From positions 1 through 44,363 of the forward strand of contig JASHPJ010000013.1 of NCBI GenBank assembly GCA_030038195.1: a stretch of DNA of 44,363 nt, written 5' to 3'. Below, one piece after another: positions 16,729-27,300 of the stretch. The notes under the pieces are model-generated. The model saw nothing but the letters and a program-made list of their open reading frames with translations, was not told the DNA's origin and ran no database searches. The first letter of the stretch is position 1. Every line of letters starts with the position of its first letter. A program made the position numbers and the translations under genes. The stretch is from Acidobacteriaceae bacterium. GTDB lineage: Bacteria > Acidobacteriota > Terriglobia > Terriglobales > Acidobacteriaceae.

Positions 16729-16876
16729 GGGAATAGGGAATCGGGAATAGCAAAAACAGGCGCGCGCTCGGCGGCTCTTGTTTTAAAAACAGTTGATTCT
16801 CATTCCGGATCGCGTGGGAAAAACCCGACAGTCGCACCAGCACAGACCCCCTGACCCCTATTCCCTGATCCCTAGT
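16729..16876. repeat. Heptad palindrome A3 (GGGAATA/CCCTGAY family)
   Basis: Left arm GGGAATA, GGGAATC, GGGAATA (16729-16749). Right arm CCCTGAC, CCCTATT, CCCTGAT, CCCTAGT (16849-16876). The core aligns with that of A2. It lies between the LysR start and the leuA promoter region. Confidence 0.88.
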
Positions 16877-16889
16877 TTCTATCTCCTGC

Positions 16890-16907
16890 ATTATAAGCAA
16901 TTCTAAT
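16890..16907. promoter_or_regulatory. Candidate LysR-type operator between lysR-type gene and leuA
   Basis: An AT-rich dyad ATTA-N10-TAAT; read on the minus strand it contains a T-N11-A core. Its location in the divergent spacer, about 110 bp before leuA, fits the usual LTTR binding position. Only the pattern and the context support it. Confidence 0.3.
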
Positions 16908-17000
16908 CACTTCCCTAAAAAGAATAACTTTGCCTTATATGCCCTGATGAGAGACACTCAGAAGGCGGACAGGAAGTGTCTTTCCCGGCAGGCGCATCAT

Positions 17001-18197
<1,197 letters not shown>

Positions 18198-18273
18198 GCC
18201 CGGCCTGCAGAGACACAAAAATTCGGTTGCGGCAGACACGCCTTCCATGGCGTTCACTGCGCGTCAACTGCCG

Positions 18274-18301
18274 ACAACTGATCACTGACCACTGACCACT
18301 G
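18274..18301. repeat. Heptad tract C (ACCACTG family) upstream of leuB
   Basis: Four contiguous 7-mers: ACAACTG, ATCACTG, ACCACTG, ACCACTG. It is a single arm with no facing complement nearby. It ends 9 bp before the leuB start codon, within the leuA-leuB spacer. Confidence 0.75.
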
Positions 18302-18310
18302 GAAAAGCGA

Positions 18311-19408
18311 ATGAATCTGAAAATCCTAGTTATGGCCGGCGATGGCATCGGCCCCGAAGTCACGAAGGAAGCCGTTGCGGTGCTCCAGGAGGTTGCTGAG
18401 ATCGGCGGCCACAAGCTCACGCTCGAAGCCAAGCGCATCGGCGGCGTGGCCATTGTGCAGGACGGCACTCCGCTGCCCGACGATACGCTGAAGGCCGCGC
18501 TCGACTCCGACGCCGTCCTGCTCGGCGCGGTGGGCGGCAACGAGTTCAACTCGCTCCCGCCGGACAAGCGTCCCGAGGCCGGCCTGCTCAAGATTCGCGC
18601 CGAGCTGGGGGGCTTTGCCAACCTGCGCCCGGCATTCGCGTTCAAGGAGCTTGCGGTGAACAGCCCGCTGCGGCCGGAGATCATTAACGGTGTAGACATC
18701 CTCTTCGTGCGCGAGCTGCTCGGCGGCCTCTATTTCGGTCAGCCCCGCGCGTGGGACCGCGAGAAGGGCGAGTCGTGGAACACGATGCGCTATACGCGTG
18801 ACGAAGTAGCCCGCGTGGCCCACATCGCCTTCGGGCTGGCGAAGAGACGCCGCAAGAAGCTCACCAGCGTAGACAAGGCCAACGTGCTCGAGGTTTCGCA
18901 GCTCTGGCGCGCCACGGTGAATGAGGTCGCAGCCGAGTTTCCTGACGTGATGGTCGAGCATCAATATGTGGACGCGATGGCCATGCACCTGATGAACCAG
19001 CCGCGCAACTACGACGTGGTGCTGACCGAGAATCTCTTCGGCGACATTCTCTCCGACGAGTCGGCGGTCATTACCGGCTCGCTCGGCATGCTGCCCTCGG
19101 CGACCATCGGCGGCAAGGTGAATCTCTATGAGCCGGTTCACGGCTCCGCGCCGGATATTGCCGGCAAGGGGCTGGCGAATCCTCTGGGCGCAATCCTGAC
19201 CGGCGCGCTGATTCTGCGCCACTCCGGTGGCCTCGAAGCCGAAGCCGCAGCGATTGAAGCCTCGGTCCGCAAGGTTCTGGAGCAGGGCTTCCGCACGCCG
19301 GACTTGGCACGCTCCAATCCCCAGGGCTTCACGGTTCTGAAGACGGCAGAGATGGGCGCGAAGGTCCGCGAGACAGTGAAAGAGCAGCTTCTAGCTCCTA
19401 GCCGCTAG
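18311..19408 (+). CDS. leuB: 3-isopropylmalate dehydrogenase
   Basis: 365 residues; NAD-dependent oxidative decarboxylase of leucine biosynthesis. Motifs: [15 protein letters not shown] at the N-terminus, [18 protein letters not shown], substrate-binding arginines in [45 protein letters not shown], the metal-binding Asp cluster in [12 protein letters not shown] and the NAD site [19 protein letters not shown]. The last residues (QLLAPSR) and the TAG stop are encoded by the first three heptamers of an AGCTNNT repeat, implying a repeat insertion that replaced the original C-terminus. Second gene of the leu-ilv cluster. Confidence 0.97.
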   Translation: MNLKILVMAGDGIGPEVTKEAVAVLQEVAEIGGHKLTLEAKRIGGVAIVQDGTPLPDDTLKAALDSDAVLLGAVGGNEFNSLPPDKRPEAGLLKIRAELGGFANLRPAFAFKELAVNSPLRPEIINGVDILFVRELLGGLYFGQPRAWDREKGESWNTMRYTRDEVARVAHIAFGLAKRRRKKLTSVDKANVLEVSQLWRATVNEVAAEFPDVMVEHQYVDAMAMHLMNQPRNYDVVLTENLFGDILSDESAVITGSLGMLPSATIGGKVNLYEPVHGSAPDIAGKGLANPLGAILTGALILRHSGGLEAEAAAIEASVRKVLEQGFRTPDLARSNPQGFTVLKTAEMGAKVRETVKEQLLAPSR

Positions 19409-19506
19409 CTTCCAGCTCGTGGTTCTCGGGCTTGACAGTAAACAAGAGTGGAAGTGAACGAAGTCAGCAGAAGCATCAATCAGCAGGAACCGGGCTAGAG
19501 GCTATA
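19386..19506. repeat. Heptad palindrome B2 (AGCTNNT family) between leuB and leuC
   Basis: Left arm AGCTTCT, AGCTCCT, AGCCGCT, AGCTTCC, AGCTCG (19386-19419), overlapping the leuB stop codon. The right arm begins GGCTAGA, GGCTATA (19493-19506) and is cut by element M1. A continuation of the arm (AGAAGCC, AGTGGCT, GAAAGCT) appears after M1 at about 19618-19638. Confidence 0.7.
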
Positions 19507-19619
19507 GCATTTTCGGAATTGCTGTCGACCGAAAGTACACGCTCAAGTGGCTTTTTTCTCAAGAAAAAGCCGCCTTTCACACATCTCAAAAAGTCTACGT
19601 GTATTCCCAAATGCTCTAG
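19502..19619. mobile_element. MITE-like inverted-repeat element M1 upstream of leuC
   Basis: 118 bp bounded by CTATAGCATTT (19502-19512) and AAATGCTCTAG (19609-19619), inverted with one mismatch. The centre (19549-19571) is a hairpin with 8-bp arms GGCTTTTT / AAAAAGCC and a CTCAA core. A second copy with the same ends and the same central loop lies at 24401-24528. It contains no gene. The ends are flanked by TA, as expected for a Tc1/mariner/IS630-type non-autonomous element, although CTAG symmetry makes the target duplication ambiguous. Confidence 0.7.
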
Positions 19620-19653
19620 AAGCCAGTGGCTGAAAGCTCACACGAGGAAAACA

Positions 19654-21099
19654 ATGAACACCGCACCAAAGACGTTATTTGAAAAGGTCTGGGAGCAGCA
19701 TGTCGTCGTCGAGCCGAAGGGCGAGCCGACGCTGCTCTACATCGATCTGCAGCTTGTGCACGAGGTCACTTCGCCGCAGGCCTTTGAAGGGCTGCGCCTG
19801 GCCGGGCGCAAGGTTCGCCGGCCTGACCGCACCGTGGCCACGGTGGACCACAACGTGCCCACCACGCTTGAGGGCCGGCTGAACATTGTCGATGCCATCT
19901 CGGCCAAGCAGATCTCCACGCTGCGCCAGAACTGCAAGGACTTTGGCATCGAGCTCTACGACGTGGACTCGCGCAACCAGGGCATTGTGCACGTGATCGG
20001 ACCGGAGCTGGGCCTCACCAAGCCGGGCATGGCGATCGTGTGTGGCGACTCGCACACCTCGACGCACGGCGCCTTCGGCGCGCTGGCCTTCGGCATCGGC
20101 ACCAGCGAAGTGGAGCACGTGCTGGCCACGCAGACGCTGCCCCAATCCAAGCCGCAGACCTTGCGCATCAGCGTGGAGGGCAAACTGCCGCTGGGCGTCA
20201 CGGCCAAGGACATCATTCTCGCCATCATCGGCAAGATCGGCACCGACGGCGCGACGGGCTGCGTAATCGAGTACGCGGGCTCGGCCATTCGCTCGCTCTC
20301 GATGGAAGGCCGTATGACCATCTGCAACATGAGCATCGAAGCGGGAGCGCGCGCCGGCATGATCGCGCCCGACGAGACGACCTTTGCGTATCTCAAGGGC
20401 CGCCGCTTTGCGCCGCAGGGCGCGGAGTGGGGCAAGGCCGTCGCGGAGTGGAGCAAGCTGCCGAGCGATCCCGGCGCGAAGTTCGACCGCGAGCTGGTGA
20501 TCGATGCGGCGACTTTGGTTCCTTACGTAAGCTGGGGTACGAGCCCCGGCATGGTGGCCCCGGTTACGGCCGCTGTGCCCGATCCTGCGCAGGCTGAGAA
20601 TGAGCTCGACCGCAAGTCATTTGAGCGCGCACTCGAGTACATGGCGCTCAAGGCAGGCACGCCGCTGGATTCGATCGCAGTGGATCGCGTCTTTATCGGC
20701 TCGTGCACCAACGGGCGCATCGAGGACCTGCGCGCGGCGGCCAAGATTGCCGCAGGGCACAAGGTGGCGACGACGGTGAACGCGATGGTGGTTCCGGGCT
20801 CGCAGCAGGTGAAGGCGCAGGCGGAGGCCGAGGGGCTGGACCGCATCTTCAAGGAAGCGGGTTTTGACTGGCGCGAACCGGGTTGCTCGATGTGCCTGGG
20901 CATGAATCCCGATATTCTTTCGCCGGGCGAGCGCTGCGCTTCCACCAGCAACCGCAACTTCGAAGGCCGCCAGGGACGCGGCGGACGTACCCACCTGGTT
21001 TCGCCGGAGATGGCCGCGGCAGCCGCAATCGCCGGGCACTTTGTCGATATCCGCACCTGGCCCATTTCCGATTTTATGCGCGAGGAGGTAAAAGCCTGA
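19654..21099 (+). CDS. leuC: 3-isopropylmalate dehydratase large subunit
   Basis: 481 residues; aconitase-family subunit carrying the 4Fe-4S cluster, isomerising 2- to 3-isopropylmalate together with LeuD. Cluster ligands are visible as Cys351 in IGSCTNGR and Cys411/Cys414 in [10 protein letters not shown]. Other signatures are [27 protein letters not shown] and [20 protein letters not shown] near the end. The ATG at 19654 has GAGG 7 nt upstream and gives the family N-terminus; the open frame upstream passes through the M1 element and is not coding. The stop overlaps the leuD start by one base (TGATG). Confidence 0.97.
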   Translation: MNTAPKTLFEKVWEQHVVVEPKGEPTLLYIDLQLVHEVTSPQAFEGLRLAGRKVRRPDRTVATVDHNVPTTLEGRLNIVDAISAKQISTLRQNCKDFGIELYDVDSRNQGIVHVIGPELGLTKPGMAIVCGDSHTSTHGAFGALAFGIGTSEVEHVLATQTLPQSKPQTLRISVEGKLPLGVTAKDIILAIIGKIGTDGATGCVIEYAGSAIRSLSMEGRMTICNMSIEAGARAGMIAPDETTFAYLKGRRFAPQGAEWGKAVAEWSKLPSDPGAKFDRELVIDAATLVPYVSWGTSPGMVAPVTAAVPDPAQAENELDRKSFERALEYMALKAGTPLDSIAVDRVFIGSCTNGRIEDLRAAAKIAAGHKVATTVNAMVVPGSQQVKAQAEAEGLDRIFKEAGFDWREPGCSMCLGMNPDILSPGERCASTSNRNFEGRQGRGGRTHLVSPEMAAAAAIAGHFVDIRTWPISDFMREEVKA

Positions 21100-21710
21100 T
21101 GCAACCGTTCAAGACACTCACCTCGCTGGCCGCGCCTCTCGACCGCACCAACATCGACACGGACCAGATCATTCCCAAGCAGTTTTTGAAGCGCATCGAG
21201 CGCACCGGCTACGGCGAGTTCCTGTTCTTCGACTGGCGCCGCACGGCTGCGGGCGATCCCGATCCGGCCTTTGTTCTGAATGATTCGCGTTACAAAGGCG
21301 CGCAGATTCTTATCGCCGGCAAGAACTTCGGCTGCGGGTCGAGCCGCGAGCATGCCGCGTGGGCGCTGAGTGACTTCGGCTTTCGCGTAGTCATTGCGCC
21401 CACCTTTGCCGACATCTTCTTCTCAAATGCCGGCAAGAACGGCATCGTGCTCGTTCGCCTGAGCGAAGAGCAGGTGGAAGAGCTGCTCAAGAACGCGAGC
21501 ACCATCTCCGGCTATCAGCTTACCGTCTCGCTCGAAGAGCAGATTGTGGCTGACGGTCATGAGTTCAAGGCATCGTTCGAGATCGATCCTTTCCGCAAAT
21601 ACTGCCTGCTGGAAGGACTCGACGACATCGGCCTCACGTTGCGCCACGCCGCCGCGCTCGATGCCTACGAAACGCAGCACGACCACGCCGGCTGGCTGAA
21701 GGCGAAGTAA
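21099..21710 (+). CDS. leuD: 3-isopropylmalate dehydratase small subunit
   Basis: 203 residues, the usual LeuD length. The swivelling aconitase-like domain is shown by APLDRTNIDTDQIIPKQFLK, FGCGSSREHAAWAL and VVIAPTFADIFFSNAGKNGI. It forms a heterodimer with LeuC. The ATG at 21099 overlaps the last base of the leuC stop, and GAGGAGG lies 10 nt upstream inside leuC, so the two subunits are translationally coupled. The C-terminal tail (LLEGLDDIGLTLRHAAALDA) is typical. Confidence 0.97.
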   Translation: MQPFKTLTSLAAPLDRTNIDTDQIIPKQFLKRIERTGYGEFLFFDWRRTAAGDPDPAFVLNDSRYKGAQILIAGKNFGCGSSREHAAWALSDFGFRVVIAPTFADIFFSNAGKNGIVLVRLSEEQVEELLKNASTISGYQLTVSLEEQIVADGHEFKASFEIDPFRKYCLLEGLDDIGLTLRHAAALDAYETQHDHAGWLKAK

Positions 21711-21736
21711 AGCGGAGTAAGCGCGGCTCGCGGCGT

Positions 21737-21793
21737 TAGCGGGGTGAGGCTGCAGACCGGTGATTGAAACTAACCCCGCTAGCTCCACTTTTT
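21737..21793 (+). terminator. Long-loop hairpin with T-run after leuD (possible terminator or attenuator)
   Basis: TAGCGGGGT (21737-21745) pairs with ACCCCGCTA (21773-21781) around a 27-nt loop and is followed within 8 nt by TTTTT (21789-21793). It lies 150 bp before ilvB and could limit read-through from leu to ilv genes. Confidence 0.4.
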
Positions 21794-21873
21794 GTCGTGC
21801 CACAAGAGATTCATAAAGTTTTTGGGGTTTCAGCTTTTGAGGTTTTTTGTTCGTTCAGGCCGTATTTGTGCAA

Positions 21874-21904
21874 CCAGTCGTACGCACTGCGTAGGAGGGA
21901 CTGG
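21874..21904 (+). other. Structured element in the ilvB leader
   Basis: CCAGTC (21874-21879) pairs with GACTGG (21899-21904). Inside, TACGCA and TGCGTA (21881-21893) form a second short stem, leaving GGAGG bulged on one side. It ends 39 nt before the ilvB start, which has its own AGGAG. Function is not inferable; no leader peptide rich in Leu, Ile or Val codons was seen. Confidence 0.3.
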
Positions 21905-21943
21905 AAAAGGGGTAGCAGCAAACACGCTGAGAGGAGTTAACTT

Positions 21944-23707
21944 ATGGGAATCGACGCTATGACGCATCTCACCACGCCCACGCGCCTCACTGGCGCTGAG
22001 ATTCTGTGGGCCACGCTGGTAGGCGAAGGCGTGGATACGGTCTTCGGCTATCCCGGCGGCGCGATTCTGCCCGCTTATGACGCGCTGCGCAAGTTTCCCA
22101 TCCGCCACGTACTGGTGCGCCACGAGCAGGGCGCCGCGCACATGGCCGACGGCTACGCGCGCGCCTCGGGCAAGGTGGGCGTAGCTGTTGCCACCAGCGG
22201 CCCGGGCGCAACCAATCTCATCACCGGTATCGCTACGGCCATGCTCGACTCGATTCCGATGGTCTGCGTTACCGGCAACGTGTCGAGCAAGGTGCTGGGC
22301 ACGGATGCGTTCCAGGAAGTAGATATCACCGGCATCACGCTGCCCGTGACCAAGCACAACTTCCTGGTGAGCCGCGCGGAAGACCTCGCCGCTGCGCTGC
22401 GGCATGCCTTTCAGATTGCGCGCTCAGGCCGTCCCGGGCCGGTGCTCGTCGATATTACCAAGGACGCGCAGCAGGCCACGGCCATCTTCGACTTTGAAGC
22501 AGCCAAGCCGAAGCTCTATCGTCCGCATCCCATGCTCAAGGTGGAAGACGCGGGGCTGGCGCAGGCGGCCGAGCTCATCCGCAATGCGGAGCGGCCGGTG
22601 ATCCTGGCCGGCCACGGCGTTTCGGAGGCGGGCGCAATGGAGCAGGTGCGCACGCTGGCTGAACGCGCGCAGATTCCCGTGGGCCTTACGCTGCTGGGCC
22701 TGGGCTCGTTCCCGGCCTCACATCCTTTGAATCTGGGAATGATGGGCATGCACGGCGAGGCGTGGGTGAACGACGCCATTCAGGAAGCCGATCTGCTCAT
22801 TGCCTGCGGCATGCGCTTTGATGACCGCGTGATCGGCACGCCGGCCACCTACGCTACCAAGGCCAAGAAGATTCACATCGAGATCGATCCGGCGGAGATC
22901 AATAAGAACGTGAAGGTTGACGTGGCGCTGGTTGGCGATCTGCGCGCGGTGCTGGAAGAACTGTTGCCGCGCATCAGTAGCCGGGGCCAAGGCGGCCGCG
23001 ACGGCTCCTCGTGGCTCAAGTGGATCGACGGACGCAAGGGCGAGTCCGCGGTGCGCGATATTAAGAATCTGCCTGACATGGGCCATCTCTACGCGGCGCA
23101 CGTGATGCACGACCTGTGGCGCATCACCGGCGGCAACGCCGTCGTGGTCACCGACGTGGGCCAGCACCAGATGTGGGAGGCGCAGTACTACCACCACGAG
23201 CATCCACGCACGCTCATCACATCGGGCGGCCTGGGCACCATGGGCTTTGCTCTGCCCGCGGCCATCGGCGCCAAGTTTGGCTGCCCCGAAAAAGAAGTGT
23301 GGGTGGTCGCCGGCGACGGCGGCTTCCAGATGACGGCAGCCGAGCTTTCGACCATCGTGCAGGAGAGGCTGAAGATCAACATCGCCGTCATCAACACCGG
23401 CTACCTGGGCATGGTTCGGCAGTGGCAGGAGTTCTTCTACGAGCGCAACTACGAGGCCACGCCGCTGGTCAGTCCGGATTTCGTGAAGCTGGCCGACGCG
23501 CACGGTATTCCTGGCCGTGCGGTGCGCACGCGCGGCGAGGTTGCCGCGGCCGTGGAAGAGGCGCGCGCGGCCAACGGCGCATTCCTGCTGAACTTCCTGG
23601 TCGAAAAGGAGGATTCGGTTTACCCAATGATCCCCGCCGGCAGCTCTCTGCACGAGATGATCCTGCGCCCCGGCCGCGATCCGCTGGAAGAGAGGGCGGA
23701 CGACTAA
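21944..23707 (+). CDS. ilvB: Acetolactate synthase large (catalytic) subunit
   Basis: 587 residues; ThDP- and FAD-dependent acetohydroxyacid synthase, first common step for valine, leucine and isoleucine. The N-terminal PYR domain carries GYPGGAILPAYDAL and catalytic Glu61 in RHEQGAAHMADGYARASG. The central FAD domain spans about 195-330. The C-terminal PP domain has the ThDP motif starting GDGGFQMTAAELST and continuing to INTGYLGMVRQWQEFFY. AGGAG 7 nt before the ATG supports this start (alternative Met6). It is followed by the ilvN regulatory subunit after a 136-bp gap occupied by a heptad palindrome. Confidence 0.97.
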   Translation: MGIDAMTHLTTPTRLTGAEILWATLVGEGVDTVFGYPGGAILPAYDALRKFPIRHVLVRHEQGAAHMADGYARASGKVGVAVATSGPGATNLITGIATAMLDSIPMVCVTGNVSSKVLGTDAFQEVDITGITLPVTKHNFLVSRAEDLAAALRHAFQIARSGRPGPVLVDITKDAQQATAIFDFEAAKPKLYRPHPMLKVEDAGLAQAAELIRNAERPVILAGHGVSEAGAMEQVRTLAERAQIPVGLTLLGLGSFPASHPLNLGMMGMHGEAWVNDAIQEADLLIACGMRFDDRVIGTPATYATKAKKIHIEIDPAEINKNVKVDVALVGDLRAVLEELLPRISSRGQGGRDGSSWLKWIDGRKGESAVRDIKNLPDMGHLYAAHVMHDLWRITGGNAVVVTDVGQHQMWEAQYYHHEHPRTLITSGGLGTMGFALPAAIGAKFGCPEKEVWVVAGDGGFQMTAAELSTIVQERLKINIAVINTGYLGMVRQWQEFFYERNYEATPLVSPDFVKLADAHGIPGRAVRTRGEVAAAVEEARAANGAFLLNFLVEKEDSVYPMIPAGSSLHEMILRPGRDPLEERADD

Positions 23708-23718
23708 CTGCGAAAAGC

Positions 23719-23842
23719 AGCTTCTAGCCGCTAGCTTTTAGCTCCTAGCCTGTGATTGCCCGAGCGATAGTATCGTCGGCATGCACAGGCTTGGGGCAGG
23801 TACGAACGGCTAGAGGCTGGAAGCTAGGAGCTAGAAGCTGAT
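23719..23842. repeat. Heptad palindrome B3 (AGCTNNT family) between ilvB and ilvN
   Basis: Left arm AGCTTCT, AGCCGCT, AGCTTTT, AGCTCCT, AGCCTGT (23719-23753). Right arm GGCTAGA, GGCTGGA, AGCTAGG, AGCTAGA, AGCTGAT (23808-23842), inverted complement. A nested CCTGTG/CACAGG stem lies inside the arms. The right arm ends 1 bp before the ilvN ATG and contributes AGGAG (23826-23830). Confidence 0.88.
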
Positions 23843-23843
23843 T

Positions 23844-24400
23844 ATGCTGCATACATTCGTTGCATACGTGGAAGATTTGCCGGGCGTGCTTACGCGCGTG
23901 GCTTCGCTGTTCCGGCGCTTGAACATCAATATCAGCTCGCTCACCGTGGGCCGCAGCGAGCGGCCTGGGCTGTCGCGGCTCACACTGGTCTGCGAGGCCT
24001 CGGCCTCGGCCGGACACCGCATCCGCGCCAGCCTGTTTAAACTGGAGAATGTCGTCGATGTGGACGACATCGCGCAGGCCCCGTCGGTCACCCGCGAGCT
24101 GGCGCTCATCAAGGTGGCGGCTTCGCCCAGGAACCGCGCCCAGATCTTCGACCTGGTCGAGGTCTTCCGCGCGCGCATCGTCGATCTCACCTCGGAGTCG
24201 CTGCTGATCGAGATGACCGGCGTCGAGAGTAAGATAGAAGGGCTTATCGAGGTGCTGCGCGAGGACGACGGACGCATTCTCGAAATCTGCCGCAGCGGCA
24301 AGATGACCATGCGCCGCGGCCATCACACCAGCGGGGTGCTGCGCGCCATGGGTGCCGGCGTTGCCGATGCCGCCGAGCAGGATCGCGCGGCGGCCCAACC

Positions 24401-24404
<4 letters not shown>
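23844..24404 (+). CDS. ilvN: Acetolactate synthase small (regulatory) subunit
   Basis: 186 residues, IlvN/IlvH family, needed for full activity and valine feedback control of IlvB. The N-terminal ACT domain is clear (TFVAYVEDLPGVLTRVASLF, RRLNINISSLTVGRSE, LSRLTLVCEA), followed by the C-terminal ferredoxin-like domain (LIKVAASPRNRAQIFDLVEV, LLIEMTGVESKIEGLIEVLR). The only Shine-Dalgarno match, AGGAG, sits 13 nt from the ATG inside the heptad repeat arm, so initiation may be affected by folding of the palindrome. The stop codon TAA lies in the left inverted repeat of element M2. Confidence 0.96.
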
Positions 24405-25619
<1,215 letters not shown>

Positions 25620-25628
25620 ACAAAAAAC

Positions 25629-25662
25629 AGCCTCCAGCTACTAGCTATCAGCTTTTAGTTGG
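25629..25662. repeat. Heptad tract B4 (AGCTNNT family) downstream of ilvC
   Basis: Four and a half 7-mers (AGCCTCC, AGCTACT, AGCTATC, AGCTTTT, AGTTGG), beginning 10 bp after the ilvC stop. No facing arm was found, so this is a half element. Confidence 0.75.
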
Positions 25663-25674
25663 GGGCCGAGCACT

Positions 25675-25704
25675 CCAGGTCTTCCGCCGCGGCGGAAGAC
25701 CTGG
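25675..25704. terminator. 30-bp perfect palindrome between convergent ilvC and antitoxin gene
   Basis: Arms CCAGGTCTTCCGCCG (25675-25689) and its exact complement (25690-25704) with no spacer; the middle is CCGCCGCGGCGG. Its position between two convergent genes suggests a bidirectional terminator, but neither side has a long T-run. Confidence 0.45.
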
Positions 25705-25723
25705 GAAAGCACAAATCCAAGCC

Positions 25724-26011
25724 CTACCCTGCCTTTCGCAGCTTCCGTTCCGCCGCCAGCCGTTCCGCCAGAAAGACTTTCAGCAGCGATTGATACGGCA
25801 TGTCGCGCTGGTTGGCCAGAATCTTCAGGTCCTCGATCATGGCAATTGGCAAGCGCACAGAGATCGTTCGCAGCGAAGGCCGCAGGTTGGGAAACTTTGC
25901 ACACTTCCCCTTTGACCAATCCAGGTATTCGGTTGAGTCCGCGCCTTTTCCGGTGGAGGACCAGAACTCGAGCTCTTCTGCCTCGCTTTTGAATTTTGGA
26001 ATCCTCTTCAT
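25724..26011 (-). CDS. CopG/BrnA-like antitoxin, apparently orphan
   Basis: 95 residues from the ATG at 26011 (MKRIPKFKSEAEELEFWSST). The N-terminal part (FKSEAEELEFWSS, DSTEYLDWSKG) is the toxin-binding type seen in CopG-like type II antitoxins. The C-terminal part (RTISVRLPIAMIEDLKILAN, MPYQSLLKVFLAERL) is a ribbon-helix-helix DNA-binding domain. A partner toxin (BrnT/RelE type) would normally lie just upstream, but only about 100 bp separate this gene from divergent mraY, so the toxin is absent or lost. It could act as a stand-alone repressor or antidote to a distant toxin. Confidence 0.8.
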   Translation of the reverse strand: MKRIPKFKSEAEELEFWSSTGKGADSTEYLDWSKGKCAKFPNLRPSLRTISVRLPIAMIEDLKILANQRDMPYQSLLKVFLAERLAAERKLRKAG

Positions 26012-26108
26012 GTCGTAGGTATCATCGTAGGTCCGCTTCGGCAGTTTCTCAAGTTCAGCCCTGTAAAATCGACCTGATACCAGCTCCACACCGGCTTGCG
26101 GAGGACCC

Positions 26109-27245
26109 TTGCTTTACTGGCTGCTCTACGAAAAGCTGTTTCCGTTCTTCCATCCGTTCCGGATCTTCCGCTACCTCACCTTTCGCACGGCCTTCGCTTC
26201 GCTCACCGCGCTGCTCATCGCGCTGTTCATCGGACCTTACGTGATCCAGAAGCTGCGCGAGTTCCAGATCGGCCAGTTCGTGCGTGAGGACGGGCCGCAG
26301 TCGCACCTCAAAAAGACGGGCACACCCACCATGGGTGGCGTGCTCATCTGCATCGCCATTCTGCTGCCCACTGTGCTCTGGTCCGATCCCTCGAATCCGT
26401 TTGTGTGGGTCACGGTGGCTTCCACCTTGGCGTTCGCCGCCATTGGATTTACTGACGACTACATCAAGGTGGTGCGGCGGCGCAGCCTGGGCCTCACGGC
26501 GCGCGCCAAGCTGGTGCTGCAGGCCGTGGCCGGTGCGCTGGTGGCTGTGGCGCTGGTGGCCCTTGAGCAGTTCAAGATGTTTTCCACCCGCATGTCGGTG
26601 CCGTTCATCAAGAGCCTGCGGCCTGACCTGCTGTGGCACGGCTGGCCCAGCACACTGCCGCATCTGGGACTGTTCGTCTTTGCTCCTTTTGTGCTCTGGG
26701 TGGTCCTGGTGCTGGTCGGCTCGTCGAATGCGGTGAACCTGACCGACGGGCTCGACGGACTGGCCATCGGCTGCACCATCATCGCCGCCGGCGCGCTGGC
26801 CGTGCTCACCTACGTAAGCGGCCACGTGGTCTTTGCCGACTATCTCGAGCTGCAGCGCATGCCACTGGTGGCCGAGCTGACCGTCTTCTGCGGCTCCATG
26901 GTGGGCGCATCCATCGGTTTTCTCTGGTACAACGCGCACCCGGCTGAGATCTTCATGGGCGACGTGGGCTCGCTGGCGCTGGGCGGAGCCATCGGGACGG
27001 TGGCCATCATCATCCGCCAGGAGCTGCTGCTGCCGTTTATCGGCGGCATCTTCATTCTTGAAGCTGTCTCGGTCATGCTGCAGGTGGGCAGCTACAAGCT
27101 GCGCAAGAAGCGCATCTTCAAGATGGCGCCGCTGCACCACCACTTCGAGCAGTTGGGCTGGCACGAATCCAAGGTCATCGCCCGTTTCTGGATCGGCGCA
27201 CTGGTGTTTGCATTGTTTGCACTCACTACCCTCAAACTGCGCTAG
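26109..27245 (+). CDS. mraY: Phospho-MurNAc-pentapeptide transferase MraY
   Basis: 378 residues with about ten transmembrane helices; transfers phospho-MurNAc-pentapeptide to undecaprenyl phosphate to form lipid I at the inner membrane. The start is TTG at 26109: GGAGG lies 4 nt upstream and the product begins [10 protein letters not shown], as in other MraY proteins. Catalytic signatures are GTPTMGG, the Asp pair in [36 protein letters not shown] and the HHH motif in [13 protein letters not shown]. It opens the dcw segment here; the usual upstream genes mraZ, mraW, ftsI, murE and murF are not adjacent. Confidence 0.98.
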   Translation: MLYWLLYEKLFPFFHPFRIFRYLTFRTAFASLTALLIALFIGPYVIQKLREFQIGQFVREDGPQSHLKKTGTPTMGGVLICIAILLPTVLWSDPSNPFVWVTVASTLAFAAIGFTDDYIKVVRRRSLGLTARAKLVLQAVAGALVAVALVALEQFKMFSTRMSVPFIKSLRPDLLWHGWPSTLPHLGLFVFAPFVLWVVLVLVGSSNAVNLTDGLDGLAIGCTIIAAGALAVLTYVSGHVVFADYLELQRMPLVAELTVFCGSMVGASIGFLWYNAHPAEIFMGDVGSLALGGAIGTVAIIIRQELLLPFIGGIFILEAVSVMLQVGSYKLRKKRIFKMAPLHHHFEQLGWHESKVIARFWIGALVFALFALTTLKLR

Positions 27246-27300
27246 CCGGGCCGCAGGCTGCCTGCCGGCCGGTGCACAATAGATTCAGGGACGGATACCC

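Noticed and set aside
16708-17000. T-box or leucine leader-peptide attenuator before leuA
   Set aside because: No T-box core sequence, no Leu-codon-rich short frame and no terminator hairpin were found there.
19432-19653. N-terminal extension of leuC through the M1 element
   Set aside because: The frame is open by chance across a repeat; GAGG plus ATG at 19654 gives the canonical N-terminus.
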